Shown here piece after piece: positions 23,460 through 35,279 of a DNA stretch of 64,000 nt. The position numbers and the translations under genes were made by a program. Origin of the DNA: Rhizopus sp. PT2906 (taxonomy: Eukaryota; Mucoromycota; Mucoromycetes; Mucorales; Rhizopodaceae); NCBI GenBank assembly GCA_025529335.1, contig JAMYHX010000070.1, positions 1-64,000 on the forward strand, read 5' to 3'. Position 1 is the stretch's first letter. Each line of letters begins with the position of its first letter. Under the pieces are notes generated by a model. That model was given only the letters and a program-made list of their open reading frames with translations, was not told where the DNA came from and ran no database searches.

Positions 23460-24964
23460 TGAAAACTATATTACTCCGTGAGCACAACTGGAACGAGCCT
23501 AAGTTGAGCTTCCAAGGAAAGACGACTGCACGATCTGAGGAAAATGATAAGGTGATGTACGATGTACTGTTGGATGAAGCAAGTGGCCACATCCTCAAGC
23601 TTAGTGAAGGCGCTATCAAGTACGTCGGCCCTCTTTCAACTCCTGTAGCTCAGGAAATTGTTATTGACGCCAATGTAGTCGAAGCTGAAGACTTGCTGGA
23701 AGATGCAGCGGATGAAGATGAGGAAGAGGAATCCATCGATTTGACTTCAAGCCGTGGGTGGACTGCTGGCGAGGCCTATATATATTCTCGTCTAAGTGGT
23801 TCAGGAGAAGGATTCGCCTCCTTGAACTCTCGTTTAATTATGAACAATGGAAGATATGCCTGTCCATTGGATTATTTCTTGTTCTTCCTTCCTGTGGATC
23901 ATTTTTATTCCATTATCCACAGCACCAACCTTCATGCAAGAAATCTTGACCATTGGGAAGACATTACTTTTCATGAATATCTCATGAGGATCGCACTCTT
24001 GACGGCAATGACTGTGGTCAGACATGGTGATAGAAAGGCATATTGGAGACAAGGCCAGTCTTTTTTTTTATGAATGTTGACTTTAGCCAGTATATGTCTT
24101 TTATCAGATTCAATGACACTATGAAGATGCATGTTTTTGAAATTCCTTCAAAGCAAGCTCAAGAGCTTGACCCTCTTTATCAAATTAGGTCCACCATCCA
24201 AGCCTTTAATGATCATATGGCTAAATGTATAATACCAGGAAAGTATCTTGTTATCGATGAATCCATGAATCAATGGTTAGGTACTGGTATGCCAAATTTG
24301 AAGAAGGTTCCTAGAAAACCACATCCAATCGGACAAGAGTTTAAGACGTTCGCTGACAATCATTGCTACTGCATATTGCGTATCGATACAGTCAGCGATC
24401 CTTGCCCAAAAGAATTTGACAAAAATCGAGGTATGAAGAAGCTGGCGGCCACCGTTAAACGTTTGGTAAAACCTTGGTTTGGCTCTGGTCGAACAGCCAT
24501 TGCTGATTCTTGGTTCGGTTCGCCTGACATGGTCTCAATGCTGATGAATCATGGCCTTTATTCGATTATGCAGATTACCAAACGTCGTTACTGGCCACAG
24601 AGCATGCCTGAAACAGACATTGTGTAGAGCGTGGACGCTAATTATGGTAGTTGTTTTACTATGAAAAAAGATACAGCCAACGGGAAGATGTTTGTTTGCG
24701 CTTTTCGGGCCCAAAAAGTAAAAGCTTTTGTATCTTCATGTGGTACCACTAGACTTAGTGGTGAAAAGACTTTCAAGTCTTCTGACGGTAACCTAGTTAC
24801 TATCAAGTATCCGGAAATAGTAGATGAATACAAAAGGCATAAAAGTAGGTATAATAGCTGCAATATAATGCGTGTGTTGAAGTCAATTATTTTGCTGTAG
24901 GTTCTGTGGATGCTGCAAATAATTTACGTGATAATCTGACCTCTTATCACGACATTATCTCAAC
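23460..24964 (+). pseudogene. piggyBac-like (DDE_Tnp_1_7) transposase, broken
   Basis: Three consecutive frames make one transposase. The N-terminal part is acidic (DAADEDEEEESIDL) and then carries the transposase N-domain (MRIALLTAMTVV). A frameshift follows at a T9 run near 24060. The catalytic core has VIDESMNQWLG (first Asp) and IADSWFGSPDMV (second Asp). An in-frame TAG lies at 24625-24627. A further segment ends at a normal-looking 56-bp intron (24845-24900) whose downstream exon reads SVDAANNLRDNLTSYHDIIST, the usual C-terminal part of the family. After about 24965 the family match stops and opposite-strand gag-like sequence begins, so the 3' end was probably lost to an insertion. Confidence 0.75.
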
Positions 24965-25990
24965 TGGCCGAAGAACTTTATCTCTCTTTAGAATCACGAA
25001 TAAGCTGGAAAGGTATTCTTGGGAAAGGAGAGACGCCGTTTTGATTGTCTTCTTTACTGAGTAAGGAGGATATGGTGTTATCGATGGCTTGAACTGTAGC
25101 TGTTGGGAGTTGAGTGATTTGGGTCTGGTCAGTGAAAGTATTGATTGCAGAGAAAGAGAAGAGAAAAACAAGGTCGGAGACTGTGATTCAGGATGCTCAG
25201 TAAAGACTGAGACCAATAAGGTGCAAAAAGAGACAAACCCTCCCTCTACTATGTTTATTTCCTCCTGTCGAGACTGAAAACCCCGCTGTTGTTGCACAGA
25301 CTTTAAATAAACAATAGAAGTGTTGTCAGTTGTGGTACCACGAGGTGCCGTGTTACCACTAGTAGCCGGCCGCCAAACGATATATTGAATGCAGCTGTTG
25401 AAGATGATGGGGCGAAATGAAGCGATTAGAGCGAGGCTTGTACTGATTGAGCTAGTTTGATACGATCTACCATGTTTTTGAAGTCAAAGAGGTAGGTCAC
25501 AAGGAGCAGAAATACCCTGAATATGTTAAAAGTATATTACTTGGTGATGCGCAACAGAGAGGAAACGAGCCTGTGATTAGCCTTGACAAATTCCAGACCT
25601 CATTGAATGTGAGCTAGTTGATAGGCAATATTGGATATTGTGCAATTGAGTATAAAAGCGGTGAGCAGGGCTAGACAGGTTAGTCTTATTGAGCTCAGAA
25701 GGATCATAGGAGCGAATGATATTCTTAGAGCACTCGAATAGGGAACGGTGGCATTCGGTATCTAGAAGAGGGTGAAAAAAAAAACTTCCTTAATGAAGGG
25801 ATAGTGTTCCAGAAGATCTGAAGAAAGAGTGAATCAGCATCAAAAGATAGAAAGACAGCGTTAGGGCCTTCCTGTAGAATGGGAAAAGATACTAACTTAG
25901 CTTACAAGAAGAAAAAGGCGATTGAAGGATTGATTTCGATCATTTAATACCATAATATGACAACAACGATCAAGATCATTTGGAGTGTAA
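24965..25990 (-). mobile_element. probable decayed retroelement gag-like sequence
   Basis: Read on the minus strand, several frames give retroelement-like pieces in order: PNAVFLSFDADSLFLQIFWN near 25850, FECSKNIIRSYDPSELN near 25720, and TQITQLPTATVQAI then FPRIPFQLIRDSKER near 25130-24990. Frameshifts and stops separate them. The pattern (Phe/Trp-rich helices, Pro-rich stretches) resembles Ty3-type Gag of fungi, but no CCHC knuckle, protease or polymerase is seen, nor LTRs. It abuts the truncated piggyBac-like element. Family assignment is tentative. Confidence 0.35.
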
Positions 25991-26647
25991 TGTCACAATG
26001 GTCTTTCACTGTTGGCGTCAGATAATCACAAGTAAAATAATGGAGTTAAGGCCAACTATTTTCTTTTGTTCCTCTCTCTCTTATTACAGTAATGATAGTA
26101 AGGTGGCCCGAATTTTCTTTGCTATATTCAACAGAGTCGCCTTGTAGTAGTTGATCTTTTGTATTCGGCGAATGATACCTTTTTTGAACTTTGTAATCCC
26201 TTTTTGCTCTACTCCTTGTATTACCCCTTAACAAGCATTTTTATGATTTAATAAATACAAATACTCCTTTAGGTTTAATAACATTTCTAGGCTACCCTCT
26301 AGACGCAAGAACGGATTGGAGAATCCTTGGAGAAAGTGTTATGCCAGGCATGCAGAACTATTTGTTCCTATGAGCTTCTCCTTTTGTCTTGAATAATTCA
26401 GTACTTAAACGATTAAAAAAGTAATCTTGATTACTTTCTTATCCTTTCTTCATTTTACTTTTCACTTTTCTTTTCAGTCTATTCTTCTTCTTACTTTCTT
26501 ATTCAAACCTCCATTTACTCTCGAATCTAAACTGCAATCTATTCTCATTTATTATTCAACTTAATTTCTACACTAAACTTCAGTCTATTCTCATTTGTTC
26601 TTCAGCTTAATCTAAACCTCATTTTACTTTCTTATATAAACATAAAT
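25991..26647 (+). promoter_or_regulatory. pyrimidine-rich upstream region of gene copy B
   Basis: Positions 26440-26640 are strongly C/T-rich with an imperfectly repeated CAGTCTATTCTCATTT-like phrase (three occurrences between 26477 and 26605). A TATATAAA sequence lies about 15 bp before the ATG at 26648. This looks like a fungal CT-rich core promoter. The role is inferred from composition and position only. Confidence 0.4.
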
Positions 26648-28351
26648 ATGAACAATACTCAAGAAATCGATGCCGTAGTCAGCCAAGAATTGACTATAAT
26701 CTCTAAGAATCTCGTCCGTGCAGCTTCCAAAACTGCCAATGAACGCATTATCAGCTCATCCATGAAAAGAAAGCATGCCCAAAAATTTGAGCTCAAAGAA
26801 GTAGCCTTTTAGTACCTATGTAAAAGTCGCGTAACCATTCTAAAAGATACTTCTGATAGGTTCAAGAAGACGACGGTGTGCTCGTTGATGGAATGTGCCA
26901 ATCCGTTGGCACCACTATCAAAAAAGAAGCCCTCAGGCTTCGCCCTAGCTATTTTCAATTGGAATATGATGAGAAGTACCTGGTTGAGTAAGTTGCATTA
27001 GACTATTACAACGCAATTCAGTTGCTTAATAGTCAAATCTTTTAGCCTAGGTCTCAATTCCATCCTGTTCCTGAGCCGCAGCCGAGATGCTGGCCAGGCG
27101 AGGCTCTTTAGTGAGGAGAGCTGGAGAAAGCTGAAGGAAGTATATAGTCAAGTTCTTGAAAACCATGCAGATCCCGTCTCCAAATATGGAGAAAAGCTTT
27201 CCAAGTTAGAAAAGGTAAACGCCTCTAAAACCAAATTGATTCGTTCATCTTCACTGATTACTTAGCTTAGCTTGGAAAGGCTGATCTGCGGGACGCCCGT
27301 GCTTATGCATTCAAGAACGAAATGAAGAGCACTCGCTCGGATCAGGCCGACTTGTTCGCCATATATTCCCATTAGTAAGTAATATCACATTTGAACAGTT
27401 TACAAATGACTCATTCTTCTGTAATTTATTTAGCTTGGAAGTAATGGAGTACCATGGTTATATCTTCGATAAAGATATCGACATCACCGAGGCCGACCTC
27501 ACGGTAAAGATGTGGGGTAGTCTGTTTGAAAAGCTATTTAGACGGACCAAGCTTAGGTGTAAATGGTAAGTAGAGCATTGTTTTTGTATCTGAGTGTATA
27601 TACTAATAATAATCGTTTAGGGGTGAGTCCGTTGGTGACTCTTCGGGAGCTGCGGGCAGCCCCGGCTTCAAGGTTGACCTGAGGGTCATCAAGGACACCC
27701 TCTCGAGAAGGAACAAGGAAGCTGACATCGGCAATATGGAGATGGCCAGGATGGGCGCGTCTGTGGTGAAAACTTGCTCTGACAAAAGCAAGTTGCTCAT
27801 TGAATCAAAGTGCGTTTTGGATTGCTTGGCACGGGAGCATCCGGAGAAAGCTTGTAACATTGTTGTTCCTGCTTTGCAGATCGTGGGTGAGTAACTCTTA
27901 ATTAACAAAGACAAACATTACCTCTAACTGTGACAAATTAATAGGCAACAAGGCCGTCCTCTTTTCGTTGAGGCTGGTTGCTCCTGGCCTTTATGTGGCT
28001 GTAAAGGAAGCAGCAGCTTCAATTTCAAGCAGCATTTCGAAGCTGAAAGACTTCCGCGATGTTGCTAAGCTGCTGTTTAAATTTAAGGTACATATTACAA
28101 AAACAAAGATAGACAGTTTAGTGTTCTAACAGCATTTATAGGAAGCAACCATCAGCGTTGCAAATATCCGCTTACAAGGGGGTGATAACAGCACCAGCAT
28201 CAGTACCAGCATCAGCACCAGCAACAACAGCAACAACAGCAACAACAGCAACACCACATCTTGGCTCCGGGGAACCTGGATACCCCCAAGGGGAAACATG
28301 AAAAAAATGGTACCAGATGTACCTCATGTCCTTGTCTCTGGGGACCTGTAA
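26648..28351 (+). CDS. lineage-specific uncharacterised protein, possible PD-(D/E)XK-like fold (copy B)
   Basis: Eight exons (26648-26800, 26860-26987, 27046-27214, 27271-27374, 27434-27565, 27621-27886, 27945-28087, 28142-28351) read as one frame of 434 aa with regular GTAAGT-like donors. Exon 1 is a short helical N-terminus. The middle has ITEADLTVKMWGSLFEKLF, PGFKVDLRVI and NMEMARMGAS, then LLIESKCVLDCL and a strand before NKAVLF. The C-terminus has SISTS/NNS low complexity and a conserved-looking TSWLRGTWIPP motif. The DLR...MEMAR order could be a degenerate D...(D/E)xK nuclease core, and a relative at 46.3 kb has EIKKP at the equivalent place. I recall similar multicopy proteins in Mucorales genomes, without known function. 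Flanking mobile-element debris fits an accessory locus. Function is unknown. Confidence 0.7.
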
Positions 28352-28981
28352 TTTTGTTATTTTTTTTGTTGTACTTTTTCTATATTTTTATATACTTCAT
28401 ATGCTTTGTTTATTTTATGTATGTTTTATATGCTTTATATGGTTTTTCTTTTGTATGCTTTGTTTATTCTATATGCTTATTTGTTGTTTCGTTTTTAATA
28501 TATGTTTGCTTTAGAAAAAAAATTGTTTTAGAGTATTTGAATTTATAATATTTTGAGAGAAGTTTGTGGTTTAAAGAAGAAAAGGATGTCAGAGCCAGAA
28601 GTGACCCTATCCGTTCTACAGAGTGGAAAGGTAAGCAATGCTGTTGATTAGAAAGAGCGATCAACACCATACAAGACCTCAGAAGACACAATCAGTGTGT
28701 TTTGAAACTAACTTCAATGAGATCGTCATATTCTCCTAAAATGACTAATACTAAGTTTTATATATAGACCATTGTATTCTAATACTATCTCAAACATAAT
28801 TGAAGTGTGATCGAATGATAAGCAAAATAATTGTCTTGTGTTTGAAATTATTTAATCTGATATCGCCTTTATATTCTTTTCTTTTTATCGTTTTGTTTAA
28901 TGAGCAATGTGATGATTGACTCCAACTCTTTATTTCATTCTTATGTCAAAATATTTATAAAGGACGTTTATAATTTAACAC
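28352..28981. other. intergenic, 3' flank of copy B
   Basis: Very T-rich at 28351-28530, then AT-rich sequence leading to the Stn1-like gene. The T-rich part gives a hydrophobic spurious frame. No other gene is seen. Confidence 0.5.
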
Positions 28982-29795
28982 ATGCGAAAAAAGGTAATCA
29001 ACACACAACTTGATTTTGACAATCATTTTTTTTTTTAAATCTAGAGTATAACATGCATAGGTTTATTTCAGTATTACAATCGCCTGATCGACTCTGTTGA
29101 GGTATGTGGTATAGTTGCCGCCATAGATAAGAATAGACGTGTAGCAACCTTTTATGTTGACGATTCTACTGGAATAATCGAATGTGGTATTTGGCACGAA
29201 AAAATAGTCGAAACCCCTCAACTAGGCTCTTTGGTTCGTGCAAGAGGAAAAGTCAATGAATATAACGGCAGAACACAGATTTTTTGCTTGGATATTTGTA
29301 AGATAGAATAACAAATGTACCACTCTTGACTGACCGTATCCACACAAAGTTATTATGCAGGATCCTAACTACGAGTTATTACACTTTTCTCAAGCCATTC
29401 ATTATCGATCTGAGTGTAAGCCTCTTGAGATAGAAACGCCTGAATCAAGGTCAGCAGAGACAGAAGATGGATCAGATACTATGTCCTCTACCACAAACAT
29501 GATTACAGATGCAAATGTTAAGGCGGCTTTAGTAGCCTGTTTGACTGAATCCAGTATACAAGAATTTTTCCCTTGGGAATTAAGAAAAGTTCCCGTGATT
29601 GTGGATCTTATAAGAAGCCAAAATGGAATGGTAAGTGACAAATTGGGTCTTGTATACTTTTTCTTGATTAAATAGAAACAGAGCTTGTCATTTAATCAAA
29701 TTACAAAGTATATAATCAAAACTTGCAATGAATTGGCAGACAAGGGAACCCTTCAAATGATAGACAAAGGGAGATTTAAGTTGATAAATAAATAA
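28982..29795 (+). CDS. STN1: Stn1-like telomere-capping protein (CST complex, OB fold)
   Basis: Exons 28982-28993, 29045-29297, 29350-29630 and 29676-29795 read in frame for about 221 aa. The first 100 residues are an OB fold with the Stn1/RPA2 pattern VEVCGIVAAIDKNRR, FYVDDSTGIIECGIW and GSLVRARGKVNEYNGRTQI. The C-terminal 90 residues are helical (ALVACLTESSIQEFF, TKYIIKTCNELADKG) and end in a winged-helix-like KGRFKLI. This fits Stn1 (OBFC1), which with Ten1 protects telomeric 3' overhangs and recruits polymerase alpha-primase. The four-codon first exon is inferred from splice sites and may not be the true start. RPA32 is the alternative, but its N-terminal phospho-region is absent. Confidence 0.72.
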
Positions 29796-30288
29796 AAACA
29801 TCTGAAGGACGATGTATCAAACACTGTCAAAACATTGAATGAATCTAAAGATAGCATAAAGTAAAATCTATCTGAGGGCGTACTTCACAATATGATGAGG
29901 ATCCAATTGCAATATAAAAATACTCTCTCCTCTGTCTCTCTCTCGCTCCTTTCGTTCATTTCTCTTGAACGACCTTTAGCTTACACAAGGTCAAGTCAGC
30001 TTTCTTCACTCTCATAAATGTCTTGGCAAGCACATTCCCTGTTTCATCCATAAAATGACTCTCATGTTAGGCTATCCTTTGTCATGAACAATAAGTAATT
30101 AAATAGAGTCTTGTCATTTCGATGACATATGTTTCTCCTTAATCATTCCTCGGGCTTGATAATAAAAAGAAAAATGACACGTATTTTAAAAACTACATTA
30201 GATGTAGTACAATAATTGATAATTAATGCTAATTGTCTCATTAATTGAGGTCAATGTGCGTTAGTTTCTCTTTCTTTCTTGTTTGACT
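29796..30288. other. intergenic, nothing recognised
   Basis: AT-rich. (CT)n-like pyrimidine tracts at 29930-29960 and 30265-30285 precede the next gene. Confidence 0.5.
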
Positions 30289-31445
30289 ATGTTCAACTGG
30301 GCTCTGATTTACTTGTCGATCTTAATTCAAGGTAATAAACAATAGCAGTAAAGAAACATAAAGCTAATGATCCCCAAAAGTCTGCCATAGTCAACTCACT
30401 TCTGGTAAATAAAAAAAGTTCATAAAGCCCTTTAAAATAATAACATCATCCCTTCTAGCCATACAAGGATCTATTGCCTATACATCTTACCCCGCCTATA
30501 CTTCATCAGTTGATCTTCAAAATGCAGACTTTAGTGGGCTTTATGCGACAAACAAACCTACTACAACATCTACAAATGCAGTTATAACATCAGGTAGAGT
30601 GAACTTTTGACTCTAGTTTTTCATCGTAACACATTATAAACATAGGCTCATCTTCCACTGTTACTGTCACTACCCTTTTAAGTACTAGCTCGACGCAACC
30701 AGAGAAATTAAGTGCAACAGATTCCACGGTTATTATCGGTGGATCAATTGCTGGAGTAGTCGTTGTATTAATATTGACAGCGTGTGTATGCTTTATAGCG
30801 ATGAGAAGAAGACGAGCACGACAGCCAAAGCACTTCAATTCGAAAAGCATGTTATTTTTAAACGCCAATCAACCTCCTTTTACTATGGTCTCACAAGAAA
30901 AAGGTACCTTTTTCTATCGTGCTTTATTCATGAGATGCTGATTCATTTTTTTTCCCTTAGAACAAATACCAGTGATAAATACGACATCATCTCCTAGAAG
31001 ACGAGACCAACCTAATACAACTACAATACCTAACGGAGCACGACTGTCTAAATACAATTATCTATCAGAAGCATTTTCACAGATGAGAAGTACAGACATT
31101 GATTATTCAAAACCTAGTCTGACACAACCTAATACAACATATAATACGAGTAATATAATGGATAACAGTAATAGCAATAATAATAATAACAATAATATAC
31201 CAGCATTATCGCTATCATCAACTGCTGTCAAATTACCTGAAAGAGATCCAACCATTGATGCTTACTTTAAAAAGAATTTTGATATCGCGCCACTGTCACG
31301 CCCACCAGTCAGCCATCCATCAGCGAGTCATCTATCCGTAGCGAATAGTTCTATCTCTGATGTGAGCAAATACAGTGCTATCCTTAGACCTTATATGCAA
31401 CAGAACCCTCAAACATATAATAATAACAAATACCAATATATTTAA
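30289..31445 (+). CDS. single-pass cell-surface protein (Mid2/WSC-like layout)
   Basis: Exons 30289-30331, 30459-30593, 30646-30903 and 30961-31445 give 306 aa. A signal peptide (FNWALIYLSILIQA) is followed by a short Ser/Thr-rich ectodomain (TTTSTNAV, TVTVTTLLSTSST). A strong transmembrane helix (IIGGSIAGVVVVLILTACVC) comes next, with an immediate MRRRRAR stop-transfer and a cytosolic tail of about 190 residues with poly-Asn and SPRRR. Small ectodomain, GG/AG helix start and basic stop are typical of fungal wall-stress sensor-like proteins. No WSC or other named domain is visible, so the sensor role is inference. Confidence 0.65.
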
Positions 31446-34400
31446 ATATAATGCTTATACATTAATAAACCACGTGTGTCACTCACTGAACACAAGCATA
31501 TTGATCAAATTGTCATTAAATTCATTTATTCGTTTCAAATCCTATTTTCGCAGTCTTTGATGAAGAAATAGAGGCATACCTTTGTATTATCGTCTTTAAA
31601 AGAAGTGTACAAATGCTCTGTTATATTGTTCTATTCCAAGTAAAAGAAGGATCCTTCTTTTTTTTTCCTTGGTTACAACCATGTTGCTGATAGATGTAAC
31701 AGTCAACAGATGCAGACATGTTGGTGCAACATGACCAAGAAAATCATAAAGTAAAGCAACTAAAGTTCACTTGAAAGAATGTCATAAAAGAATAAGCAAA
31801 GAAATGAGAGATATATTGTAAGTATTAAAATCACTCTTGTACGAAATGGGTACTCTGGGATGACATGAATGACGATCAGATGTAAGGCGAGAATACTACA
31901 GAAGATCTATTTTCAAAATTTTTTGTAAAACCTCACAGGAAAACAGCCATGGTTATTCAACAGGAGTCAGTAACACTAATCCAACAGGTGAGAATTGAGT
32001 TTAAATTTACAGATAAGACTGCGGCTTCTAAAAACATCAATGGCCTGTATCGCTCTTACTCTTCTGTTTCAAATACAAACATTGCTTGACCTTGTCATAG
32101 AGCAAGGAATGTCTAAAAGACCAGCTGTATTCACCGTAGGCATCGTTGTAAGAAACAGCTTAGCATTATGTGACATTATACAAAGATGATGAAGAAAAAG
32201 CATCCGCCAGATATTAAAAAGCTAACATGTTTGGGAGGAAACAGCAGGAAACAACTAATGCGCATGGAATATCAGGCTAGCATTTCATCCTGGATAATGT
32301 CGCTATATATAAGGTTTCTGCTGTTCAAGGTTTAATTGAAAGTCGCGGATAATAAGCTGTTCAATTGTCTCCGTCTTCTTTACAGTCTGTAATAAATTAA
32401 TGGTATTTATTGGTGTAGGTGACAACGTCGTTTACTATATTGTCTGTAAAAGAATTGTTATATATTGTGATTTTACCGTAAAATTCTTTGCAAACTTGTA
32501 GGAATGAACATACGATCCATCAATTTTAGTTTGCGACTTTTTAATATCATAGTCTGCTTGCTTTGTTTTTACAACAAGAAGAAATAAAGCTGCTCATTGA
32601 GTATTGCTCAAGGAGTACACGTTTTCTATATTTACTGTATGATCCCGTAGCTTTTTATGCCGATCCGATTAGTACAAAGTGGTATAAACCCGCTTTCAAT
32701 GAACTATACAATTACTATTTCAAATTAGCGAAGCAAGTTGTAACTCCCAAGAGTAAGCTATAAGAATATCAAAGATGTTCACTTATTGTCAATTTGTATT
32801 TGCAATTATCAATGCGCACTACTGTAGAATAGACAATGTCACTGTTTGAGATTTGGAAAAACTTAGCTTGTTGGTAGGATGACAAAGGGATAACCTTTAA
32901 CCTTATCCTTTACGGAATAGCACGGCTTTCCTTGGGCGCAATCATACAGTGTTACAATTTATGCACATGTAGAATGAATCTGATACACTTTACTCCCGCT
33001 TTCTTCGATGAGCATAAATACTAATGTACACAGTACTTGTTTGTATGCTCGTAGCTACTATCAGCCGAAGATATCATATGACCAGGACCCCATTTCTATA
33101 TTGTTGCTAATAACAAAAACAAAAACTGACATGACCCTTGTAGTAAGACGCTTTGAATGGATACATACCGAGTTCATTTTGCTGCATAGTACATTCTGTT
33201 TATAACAGTCTACACAGAAAGAATACACTTGTGACTCTAGTGCAAGACACAAGATGTAACAATAACTATTCTTTCAATGATATCACAAATTACAGACAAG
33301 TACTTCCCTGAATTTACAATCAAATTTATTCTTGGGCCGTAACGTTGCTCTTGGTGAATTATCTAATATCATGTAAGAATCATTGACAATTCAAATCGAC
33401 CTATAAATGCAGTTCTATTAGGTATTCATCAGGCAATATTCACATAAGGATTATGCTGTTATCAGTTTAGTACCTTACAGCCAAAGAGACGTGTGTTGCC
33501 ACGTTGTGAACGCTTCCTTCTCGGTTGTTTCACATAAGGTCAGCTTTGTGCTTGTAGAATGACTTGCTACTATGGTTACAGTTTATTTACAAGTGTACCC
33601 ACGGTCCCGGTATACACAACAAGACGATAAAAAGAGAAGCTTTACAAGCAAACATTGTCAAAATATGTATGCTTACGAACGGTAAGTAATTTACTTTATT
33701 TTCAAATAACCATCAAATACATGAAATAAAAAGGATCTTTAAGAGTTGTAAAGACAACCTCTTTGCTTCATGATCCTCTTTTCTATTATGGTATCCTTTT
33801 CAGTCTTTATTATTCTTCAGCCCTTCCTCTTGTCATTGTTTTACTTGGCCTTCGTGATACCAGCCCATATCAATGTATTCCAAGGTATTCGGAGAGCGAT
33901 TACGCCTTCAAAAGTTTCTCCGAGATTGACTATCAAAAATTGCTCGGGTGGTGAATAGGGCTCTTTACCACGGTTAGGCAGGCCACTATAGTTACAACTT
34001 AAATCATGCAAAGAGCTGGCTTAAAGTTTCATATTCTATTTGTACAGGATGAAGTTGCATTTGTTGATTGCTTATGCTGTCTTGACTAACCTATGATGAG
34101 TAGCTTTGTTTAACATAGCTTGACTACATAGCAAGTGCAAGCAGTAGCATGGCTTTAATAAAACCAAACTGGCAGCATTTTAAATAATGTCTTGATTCCT
34201 TACACGCTTCCCTTTACTGAAATAAGCAATGATGAGTTTATGTTACTGAATTAATAACGCTTATGACGTAGCAACGTTGGTGATGTATCAGTGCGTTTAG
34301 TTGAAACATCACTTGTACGCAAGCCTTGCGCTGTTGAAACTCGATGTTGAACAAAAATATACCACTGTAAATTAATTTATACGCCTATTTAACCTTGTTT

Positions 34401-35279
34401 GGAAGCTAAAGTTTTTTTATAGAGAATGGTCGCATCAAACAAATGTATATGCGGGGTTATCTTTTGATAAACAATATGTCATGAAAAAGAACAACATATT
34501 TGTCTTTAATTCAAGTGTTACTAAAAAGCATTGAAAAAGGCCAACAATAGGAACTATAGTATTATTTCCCCACGTCCATATTCCAGAAATGACAGTTAAA
34601 GCCAATCAAAAACATTACCTGTTTTGGGAAAGTACTTTTTCTACACCCCGCTTTAATTTATTTGAATATAGCCCGGGATTACTTTAGCCTTTTGTTCTAT
34701 AATACCCTTTACGTAACAAAGGAACAAACCAAGAAAAAAAAAGAGAGGGGCTTTTGTTTTGCCGGACATGTGAGCTTTGATGACTTTTTTAAAAAAAACT
34801 TTAAATGTTTCATCATGAGCATTTAAACAAAATGCTACTGTGACAATGATACTAATGTGCCCCCCTGCTTGTAACAAACATCATCGTCATCTGTGTGTGT
34901 GTGTGTAGATCTTGATGTTACTCATATTCTACCTCCCACAAACTGGACTGACTACAAGGTAAAGTACATGTGTTACCGAAAGATCCAAAATAGTCCTACA
35001 CCGCGGTTGACTTCCAAAGAGAGGGCGCAATAGGATACAATCATAGCGTGGCTTTTTTCTTTCCCCAGATTTTGATTAAATATGTATAATATAGTAATCA
35101 ATCATACCGTCATTCAACCATGTGTATTTGGCCATTATTGTACATTAATGTTGACAGTTCTGTGCTTTCTTGTTGTTTTTTTTTACAATTTGGAATGGAA
35201 ACATTGTATTTATTACAAAAATAGAAATGCAGCATAAAAATACATAAAATACATAAACCAACATCATAAAGTACATAAA
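31446..35279. other. 3.8-kb gene-poor stretch
   Basis: Many short frames of 60-70 codons, none with splice-site support or a family I recognise. (TG)6 lies at 34895-34909, and several A/T homopolymers occur. A possible family relic is listed separately at 31995-32189. It might hold untranslated RNA that cannot be seen by eye. Confidence 0.5.
31995..32189 (+). pseudogene. possible fragment of the nuclease-like family
   Basis: The frame has LLDLVIEQGMSKRPAVFTVGIVV, the helix-then-strand order seen after the ExK strand in the 46.3-kb copy. Flanking sequence has no continuation. Pattern-based and weak. Confidence 0.2.

Noticed and set aside
28351..28548. Hydrophobic 95-codon frame
   Set aside because: Produced by the T-rich 3' flank of gene copy B; its N-terminal part is that gene's coding end in another frame.
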